A stretch of 15,882 nucleotides of DNA, taken from NCBI GenBank assembly GCA_036524115.1, contig DATDCY010000334.1, forward strand, positions 1 through 15,882, given 5' to 3'. Both the position numbers and the translations under genes were made by a program. Numbering within the stretch: position 1 is the stretch's first letter; each line of letters starts with the position of its first letter. Under the pieces are notes generated by a model that was not told where the DNA came from, made no database searches, and worked only from the letters and a program-made list of their open reading frames with translations. This stretch comes from a bacterium (GTDB lineage Bacteria; JAUVQV01; DATDCY01). This document shows, in pieces, positions 15,770 to 15,882 of the stretch.

Positions 15770-15882
15770 ATGGCGCTCACAGGCATGCAGATCTTCAAGC
15801 ATATGCCGAAGACCAACTGTGGCCAGTGCGGGGTCCCGACCTGCCTGGCCTTCGCGATGAAGCTCGCCTCCAGCAGCGCGTC
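15770..15882 (+). CDS. acsC: Corrinoid iron-sulfur protein large subunit, N-terminal 37 residues (cut by window edge)
   Basis: The frame begins at ATG 15770 and runs into the window end. The 37 visible residues hold the start of the [4Fe-4S] domain, with Cys17, Cys20 and Cys25 in KTNCGQCGVPTCLAFAMKL. The fourth cysteine would lie just past the edge. The cluster feeds electrons for reductive activation of the cobalt. The corrinoid-binding domain, at the C terminus in this family, is not visible. Position right after acsD, with a purine-rich GAAAGAAGGGG upstream, confirms the assignment. The start chosen gives the usual short N terminus before the cysteine motif. Confidence 0.93.
   Translation, partial: MALTGMQIFKHMPKTNCGQCGVPTCLAFAMKLASSSA

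Noticed and set aside
1-15882. CRISPR array, tRNA, rRNA, insertion sequence or phage genes
   Set aside because: No regularly spaced repeats, tRNA-like cloverleaf, rRNA segment, transposase or integrase was seen in reading the window.

Overview
The window is GC-rich bacterial DNA built around a Wood-Ljungdahl (reductive acetyl-CoA) gene cluster. From about 4.5 kb to the right edge, all genes lie on the + strand in the order acsB, cooS, fhs, a RACo/AcsV-type corrinoid activator, cooC, folD, acsD, acsC (cut by the edge). The formate-tetrahydrofolate ligase carries an RQPSGGP motif and other segments that I recall from autotrophic, sulfate-reducing Desulfobacterota. A recurring type of deltaproteobacterial intergenic repeat also seems to be present. 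I therefore infer an uncultured Desulfobacterota-like or neighbouring anaerobe; this rests on memory of the families, not on a search.

Layout. Positions 1-1115 (- strand) hold the N-terminal part of a large multi-pass membrane protein of the GT-C/TPR type, truncated by the window. A 72-bp divergent spacer follows. A + strand group then runs from 1188 to 4332: a two-ACT-domain protein, a UPF0210 (DUF711) protein, an M23-type metallopeptidase-like protein and GTP cyclohydrolase I (folE). Positions 4333-4837 are a 505-bp gap with an AT-rich promoter island, a clear sigma70-type promoter (TTGACA, 16 bp, TATAGT) and a predicted structured leader of about 310 nt before acsB. Positions 4838-15882 are the Wood-Ljungdahl cluster, interrupted by two very strong GC-rich hairpins (before and after fhs), a second promoter-like site before the RACo gene, and a 125-bp inverted-repeat element between cooC and folD.

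How the genes work together. Fhs and FolD carry formate to methylene-THF. After reduction by enzymes not in this window, the methyl group is loaded on the corrinoid iron-sulfur protein (AcsC plus AcsD). CooS reduces CO2 to CO, and AcsB joins CO, the methyl group and CoA into acetyl-CoA. CooC supports nickel insertion into CooS/AcsB, and the RACo protein reactivates oxidised Co(II) corrinoid. Methylene-THF reductase (metF), the methyltransferase acsE and formate dehydrogenase are not in the window. FolE may link the upstream group to folate or pterin supply, but no direct link is shown by sequence.

The enzymes themselves are familiar. The least explained parts are non-coding: the acsB leader with mutually exclusive stems around anti-Shine-Dalgarno-like segments and a Shine-Dalgarno-preceded 49-codon ORF, the hairpins flanking fhs, and the repeat element before folD.
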